The notes below the pieces were generated by a model that saw only the letters and a program-made list of their open reading frames with translations, searched no databases and was not told the DNA's origin. From Bacillota bacterium (GTDB lineage: Bacteria > Bacillota > Clostridia > Oscillospirales > Acutalibacteraceae): a stretch of DNA of 24,835 nt. The DNA lies in assembly GCA_023412845.1 (NCBI GenBank), contig JAEZRH010000153.1:1-24835 (forward strand), given 5' to 3'. This document shows, piece after piece, positions 21,415-24,835 of this stretch. Position 1 is the first letter of the stretch. Each line of letters begins with the position of its first letter. Position numbers and translations under genes: made by a program.

Positions 21415-21987
21415 ATGAGCTATGATCCATGCCTGAGTGCATATGCGGCTGATCATGGGCTGGCTTATTATCCCGTGCAGACGACGATGGCGCCGTACCG
21501 GAGCGGCGTCGATCCGGTCGATAGGGATTTCGATCCAAACAGGCCTGAAATCCGCAGGCAGGTCGCGCTGAACGCCAACAGCGGCAGCGTCGGACCGCTG
21601 CCGATTCTTACCACGACCCTTTCCGCCCCGCTCAACGTGGTCTCCACGTCGATCGACACGCGCGGAATGGGGCTGACAGACAACCTGCTCAATTTCACCA
21701 GCGTCATATCTCTGCCGGTCGGCGTTGTCGTGACGCTGAATTTCGAGATTACCCGCGCCGCGGCGGACGGAAGCACCACAAACGTGGGTGCGACCTATAC
21801 GTTTTCAACGACAGCCGCGATCCTTGAGGCGGAAGCGTTCAGCTTCCAGTTCTTTGATGCCGATATTGCGCCCGGTACCTACACCTACAGTGTACGGCTG
21901 TCGACGAACTCCATCATCAGCATTACGCCGGGTGTCACCGTCAACAACGCCGTGCTTAGCGTCCTTGCGGTTTCCGATCGGGACTGA
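21415..21987 (+). CDS. Beta-strand-rich protein, probable spore-surface component
   Basis: 190 residues, start fixed by AGGAGGG 6 bases upstream. No signal peptide. The N-terminal 60 residues are Tyr/Pro/Arg-rich (SYDPCLSAYAADHGLAYYPVQ). The rest is a likely beta-sandwich with many Thr/Val/Ser strands: VVSTSIDTRGMGL, LNFTSVISLPVGVVVTLNFEITR, TYTFSTTAAILEAEAFSFQFFD, APGTYTYSVRLSTNSIISITPGVTVNNAVLSVLAVS. The TSIDT strand and overall plan recall DUF4489-type and related spore-associated clostridial proteins, but I cannot assign a family firmly. The divergent collagen-like gene and matching sigma-K-like promoter support a late mother-cell role. A strong terminator follows. Confidence 0.8.
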   Translation: MSYDPCLSAYAADHGLAYYPVQTTMAPYRSGVDPVDRDFDPNRPEIRRQVALNANSGSVGPLPILTTTLSAPLNVVSTSIDTRGMGLTDNLLNFTSVISLPVGVVVTLNFEITRAAADGSTTNVGATYTFSTTAAILEAEAFSFQFFDADIAPGTYTYSVRLSTNSIISITPGVTVNNAVLSVLAVSDRD

Positions 21988-22017
21988 AAAATCCGATTTT
22001 CACGCATGCGCGAAAAA

Positions 22018-22056
22018 AGCCCGGGATTTCACCGCTAAGCGGATCCCGGGCTTTTT
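22018..22056 (+). terminator. Intrinsic terminator of the beta-rich surface protein gene
   Basis: AGCCCGGGAT and ATCCCGGGCT, a perfect 10-bp stem (with an inner CCGCTAAGCGG hairpin), followed by TTTTT. It is 31 bp after the stop codon. Confidence 0.9.
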
Positions 22057-22089
22057 CCATTTTTGGGGAAGCTGTTTTCCTCCGCCGGA

Positions 22090-22100
22090 TATGATATAAT
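22090..22100 (+). promoter_or_regulatory. Extended -10 promoter of the SDR gene
   Basis: TATG-A-TATAAT with no clear -35, 45 bases upstream of ATG 22145, which has GGAGG at the right distance. Confidence 0.65.
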
Positions 22101-22144
22101 AGGGAACAGATCAAAACCCGCGGAATTTACGGAGGAATGCAACG

Positions 22145-22870
22145 ATGAAAAAGGCGCTGGTGACGGGGGCTTCCGGAGGGATCGGCAGGGCGGCGGCAAA
22201 GGGTCTTGCCCGCGACGGGTTCTTTGTGGCAATCAATTATCTGCGCTCGGAGGAGGACGCGAAAACCCTTTTGGACGAGTTGAACGCCGGGGCCGAAGAG
22301 CCGCGCGCCATGCTCTGCCGCGCCGACGTCTCCGACCGGGCGCAGGCCGAGGGGATGTTCCGCGCCGCCGGCGGGGTGGACGTGCTCGTCAACTGCGCGG
22401 GCATTGCCCAGCAGAAGCTGTTCACCGACCTCACGGAACAGGACTGGGAGCGCATGCTCGCCGTGGACGTGACCGGCGTTTTCCACTGCTGCCAGCTCGC
22501 CCTGCCGCATATGATCCGCCAGAAGCGCGGGAAGATCATCAACGTCTCTTCCATGTGGGGGCAGACGGGCGCTTCCTGCGAAGCGCACTACTCCGCCGCG
22601 AAGGCAGCCGTCATCGGGCTGACGAAAGCCCTTGCCAAGGAAGAGGGACCGTCGAACATCCAGGTCAACTGCATCGCGCCGGGCGTGATCGACACGCGCA
22701 TGAACGCGGGGTTCGACGCGCAGACGATGCGCGAGCTGAAAGAAGAAACGCCGCTCCAGCGAATCGGCACCCCGGAGGATGTGGCGCAGGCGGTGAGGTT
22801 CCTCGCTTCGCCGGCGGCGGATTTCATCACGGGGCAGGTTCTCGGCGTGAACGGCGGCATGGTGATCTGA
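22145..22870 (+). CDS. ymfI: SDR family reductase, probable elongation factor P 5-aminopentanone reductase
   Basis: 241 residues, classical short-chain dehydrogenase: TGASGGIGRA (NAD(P)-binding), NCAGIAQ, catalytic Ser136 in NVSSMWGQTG, Tyr149 and Lys153 in YSAAKAA, and the C-terminal FITGQVLGVNGG. The segment SSMWGQTGASCEAHYSAAK is close to YmfI of Bacillus (SSIWGETGAACE-like), which completes the 5-aminopentanol modification of EF-P Lys32, rather than to plain FabG. The NNAG-partner Asn of the fourth helix reads Asp (VDVTGVF). No efp, fab or peptidase genes are adjacent, so the call rests on motif resemblance; FabG-like oxoacyl-ACP reductase is the alternative. Its 3' end is 6 bp from the convergent manA. 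Confidence 0.72.
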   Translation: MKKALVTGASGGIGRAAAKGLARDGFFVAINYLRSEEDAKTLLDELNAGAEEPRAMLCRADVSDRAQAEGMFRAAGGVDVLVNCAGIAQQKLFTDLTEQDWERMLAVDVTGVFHCCQLALPHMIRQKRGKIINVSSMWGQTGASCEAHYSAAKAAVIGLTKALAKEEGPSNIQVNCIAPGVIDTRMNAGFDAQTMRELKEETPLQRIGTPEDVAQAVRFLASPAADFITGQVLGVNGGMVI

Positions 22871-22876
22871 GCACGT

Positions 22877-23848
22877 TTACACGGTGGTCCAAAGCAGGCG
22901 GCAGTCGCCCTTGACCACGTAACTTCCGTAACCGGCGGGGACGAAAACGCTGTCTCCCTTCCGGATGGGCAGCACGGGCCGGCCGTCCTGCAGGAAAAGG
23001 GCGTCCCCGTCCAGGCAGACGAGGGAATGAAAGCTCTTTTCGTCCGCGGTCAGCGGCGCTTCGCCCGCCTCGATCCAATAGACGGTGAAGATGCCGCACT
23101 GTGCGAGGAGCTGGCGCAGGCATCCCCCGAGGCTTTCGCGCATGCCCTGTGGCCGCGCGGGCCTTTCGGGCGGGACGGTGCGGGTCACGTCGAGGGCCTG
23201 TTCGATGTGCAGCTGACGCGGCTTGCCGTCGCTGCCGAGGCGGCCGTAATCGTAGATGCGGTACGTGTAGTTGGAATTCTGCTGGATCTCCGCGATCAGA
23301 ATCCCGGCGCCGATGGCGTGAAGCGTACCGGCCTCGATGAAAAAGACGTCGCCGGGATGTACCGGGACCTTGTTCAGGACTTCTTCCAGCGTATTGTCGG
23401 AAATCCTTCTGCGGAATTCTTCCTTCCCGATGGGGTGATCGAATCCGTAGTACAGGCTCGCTCCCGGTTCGCAGTCGACGACATACCACATCTCCGTCTT
23501 GCCGAAGCCGCCCCCGTGCGCGGCGGCGTAGGCGTCGTCCGGGTGGACCTGGATGGACAGGCGGTCCTTCGCGTCGATGAGTTTGATGAGCAGTGGGAAG
23601 TCCGGAAATTTCCGGCAGTCCGTCCCGAGAATGTCGGGCCCCGCAAGCTTGAGGTATTCCGGCAGCGGCATGCCGGCGTACCGCCCGCCCGCAATGACGC
23701 CGGGGCCGTCCGGGTGGCAGGAAAGCATCCAGCTTTCGGCGATTTTCGGCGCGTCGCTCTGCTGGTTGTATTCCGTGCGCAGGCGCGTACCGCCCCAAAT
23801 ATAATCCTTGCATGCGGCTTTCAGCAGCATCGGTTCATTAAAATCCAT
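22877..23848 (-). CDS. manA: Mannose-6-phosphate isomerase, class I
   Basis: 323 residues, type I zinc-dependent phosphomannose isomerase interconverting mannose 6-phosphate and fructose 6-phosphate. Landmarks: KDYIWGGTRL, AESWMLSCHPDGPG, FPLLIKLIDAKDRLSIQVHPDD (zinc ligands Gln, His), GKTEMWYVVDCEPGA (zinc Glu), PGDVFFIEAGTLHAIGAGILIAEIQQNSNYTYRIYDYGR (zinc His and substrate Arg). The C-terminal cupin strand ends GSYVVKGDCRLLWTTV. Length is that of Bacillus ManA. ATG 23848 has AAGGAGGG 7 bases upstream. Linked functionally to the phosphohexomutase at 12411-13928: together they connect fructose-6-P to mannose-1-P for glycan building. Confidence 0.95.
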   Translation of the reverse strand: MDFNEPMLLKAACKDYIWGGTRLRTEYNQQSDAPKIAESWMLSCHPDGPGVIAGGRYAGMPLPEYLKLAGPDILGTDCRKFPDFPLLIKLIDAKDRLSIQVHPDDAYAAAHGGGFGKTEMWYVVDCEPGASLYYGFDHPIGKEEFRRRISDNTLEEVLNKVPVHPGDVFFIEAGTLHAIGAGILIAEIQQNSNYTYRIYDYGRLGSDGKPRQLHIEQALDVTRTVPPERPARPQGMRESLGGCLRQLLAQCGIFTVYWIEAGEAPLTADEKSFHSLVCLDGDALFLQDGRPVLPIRKGDSVFVPAGYGSYVVKGDCRLLWTTV

Positions 23849-24074
23849 AGAAAGACCCTCCTTGGTTCAAGAGATATGGTTCCCGGGGCGCATATCTGCA
23901 GTCACAGATGGCTGCATCCATATTTTACCGTCCATAATTTTACGCTTCCCCGATGCAAAACGCAAGTTCCAAACAGGGAAACGGGTGGGTACTGTGACTT
24001 TGTCTCTTTTTATTTTGCACGGGCAAGTATATAATATAACAGATACGGCGGAACGAACAGGAGGTTTTCAAACC
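23849..24074. promoter_or_regulatory. Divergent control region of manA and the thioredoxin-reductase-like gene
   Basis: Rightward: TATAAT at 24030-24035 with a weak TTTTTA -35 17 bases upstream, then AGGAGG before ATG 24075. Leftward (manA leader): an inverted repeat AGATATG (23872-23878) / CATATCT (23891-23897) with a 12-base GC loop, and TGCAG/CTGCA arms at 23897-23901 and 23912-23916. No named riboswitch is recognised and no small gene is seen. Confidence 0.45.
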
Positions 24075-24835
24075 ATGCCGGATGTGATCATACTGGGGTG
24101 CGGGCCCGCGGGCGTCTCCGCGGCGCTGTACACCGCGAGGGCCGGGCTCGATACCCTGATTATCGGAAAAAAAAGCGGCGCGCTTCTCAAAACGGACAAA
24201 ATACAGAATTACTACGGTTTCCCCGAGCCGGTTACCGGCAAAACGCTTTTTGAGAACGGGATCGCCCAGGCGCAGCGCGTCGGCGCAAAATTCCTTTGGG
24301 GCGAGATCTTAGGCGTGTCATACGACGGGAAATTCTCGGTGGCGACGTCCGCGGGGGAAGAATCGGCACCGTTCGCCGTGCTTGCGACGGGGGCCGCGCG
24401 CAAGGCCCCGAAGATCCCCGGCGCCGCGGGGTTCGAAGGCCGCGGGGTGAGCTACTGCGCGGTCTGCGACGCGTTTTTCTACCGGAAAAAAAAGGTCGCG
24501 GTGCTGGGGAGCGGCGATTACGCCCTGCACGAGGCGCGCGAGCTTCTGCCCGTCGCGGAGAAGGTGACCGTCCTGACCGACGGCGGGCAGCCCGCCGCAC
24601 AGTTCCCGCCGGAGATGGAGGTCAGCACGCGGAAAATCGATTCCCTGTTCGGCGGCGACACGCTGCAGGGCGTGAAATTCGCCGACGGCGGCACCCTCGA
24701 AACAGCGGGCCTGTTCGTCGCGCTGGGCGTGGCGGGCAGCACGGACCTTGCCCGCAAGCTGGGCGCGGAGATAAAGGACGGCGGCGTCGCCGCGGGCCCA
24801 AACCCCCCCCCCCACCTTCCCGGGGTGTTATGCCC
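24075..24835 (+). CDS. Thioredoxin-reductase-like FAD/NAD(P) oxidoreductase, truncated by the window end
   Basis: About 253 codons are present. The FAD site is IILGCGPAGVSAALYTARAG. The redox pair is Cys128-Ala-Val-Cys131 in SYCAVCDAFFY. The nucleotide site reads VAVLGSGDYALHEA, instead of GGGDSA of classical TrxB. NYYGFPEPVTGKTLFENGIAQA replaces the usual ENYPG region. This variant TrxB-like family, with KAPKIPG and FVALGVAGSTDLARKLG, is common in clostridia; its electron donor and partner are uncertain. The final 40 bases look wrong: an 11-C run, and GVLC where GVYAAGD is expected, which an extra T near 24829 would explain. The C-terminal FAD motif lies beyond the window. Confidence 0.88.
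   Translation, partial: MPDVIILGCGPAGVSAALYTARAGLDTLIIGKKSGALLKTDKIQNYYGFPEPVTGKTLFENGIAQAQRVGAKFLWGEILGVSYDGKFSVATSAGEESAPFAVLATGAARKAPKIPGAAGFEGRGVSYCAVCDAFFYRKKKVAVLGSGDYALHEARELLPVAEKVTVLTDGGQPAAQFPPEMEVSTRKIDSLFGGDTLQGVKFADGGTLETAGLFVALGVAGSTDLARKLGAEIKDGGVAAGPNPPPHLPGVLC

Overview
The window reads as a chromosomal segment of a spore-forming, fairly GC-rich Gram-positive anaerobe, most likely a clostridium of the Oscillospirales/Ruminococcaceae type. Support: spoVAC and spoVAD (spore-core dipicolinate transport), a DNA polymerase I with a degenerate 3'-5' exonuclease, strong AGGAGG ribosome binding sites, TTG and GTG starts, an EF-P 5-aminopentanone reductase (YmfI) candidate, and two spore-surface-like genes behind sigma-K-like promoter elements. 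The species assignment is inference. No rRNA, tRNA, CRISPR array, insertion sequence, phage or integrase gene was recognised.

Layout. (1) 1-5773, leftward: a tight operon polA > rlmA > GT-C glycosyltransferase > rimI (GTGA and ATGA overlaps, then 13 bp), then a small membrane protein, then the first codons of tsaD at the window edge. (2) 5774-6176: an intergenic stretch with a promoter and a series of hairpins, then dus (rightward). (3) 7152-9092, leftward: azlCD and a degV-family gene. (4) 9279-10559, rightward: a membrane-anchored surface protein with one InlB-type repeat and an 18-bp tandem repeat in its tail. (5) 10571-12227, leftward: a cytidine-deaminase-like protein, a 91-aa conserved-looking protein behind a consensus promoter, and an ABC ATPase with a stop codon in its Walker A motif. 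(6) 12411-13928: a phosphohexomutase behind a structured leader. (7) 14033-15923, leftward: smr, then spoVAC-spoVAD. (8) 16241-20513, rightward: an unrecognised protein, a membrane diguanylate cyclase, and an NCS2 purine permease with a leader terminator. (9) 20588-21987: a divergent spore-surface pair (collagen-like protein and beta-rich protein). (10) 22145-24835: ymfI-like SDR, manA (convergent), and a truncated thioredoxin-reductase-like gene.

Themes. Translation and RNA modification (rlmA, rimI, tsaD, dus, ymfI), sugar-phosphate metabolism (phosphohexomutase, manA) and sporulation (spoVAC/D and the surface pair) are interleaved with transporters. Three genes carry apparent lesions: polA (one-base shift in the interdomain linker), the ABC ATPase (TGA replacing a P-loop glycine) and the collagen-like gene (TAA six codons after the best start). 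Both window edges look poorly sequenced, with an 11-C run and an apparent extra T at the right end. Each lesion should therefore be checked against reads before being called biological.

No clearly new defence or biosynthetic system was found. The best leads are the hairpin-rich stretch between polA and dus, the divergent sigma-K-like spore-surface locus, the structured leaders of the phosphohexomutase and purine permease, and the unusual InlB-repeat membrane protein.
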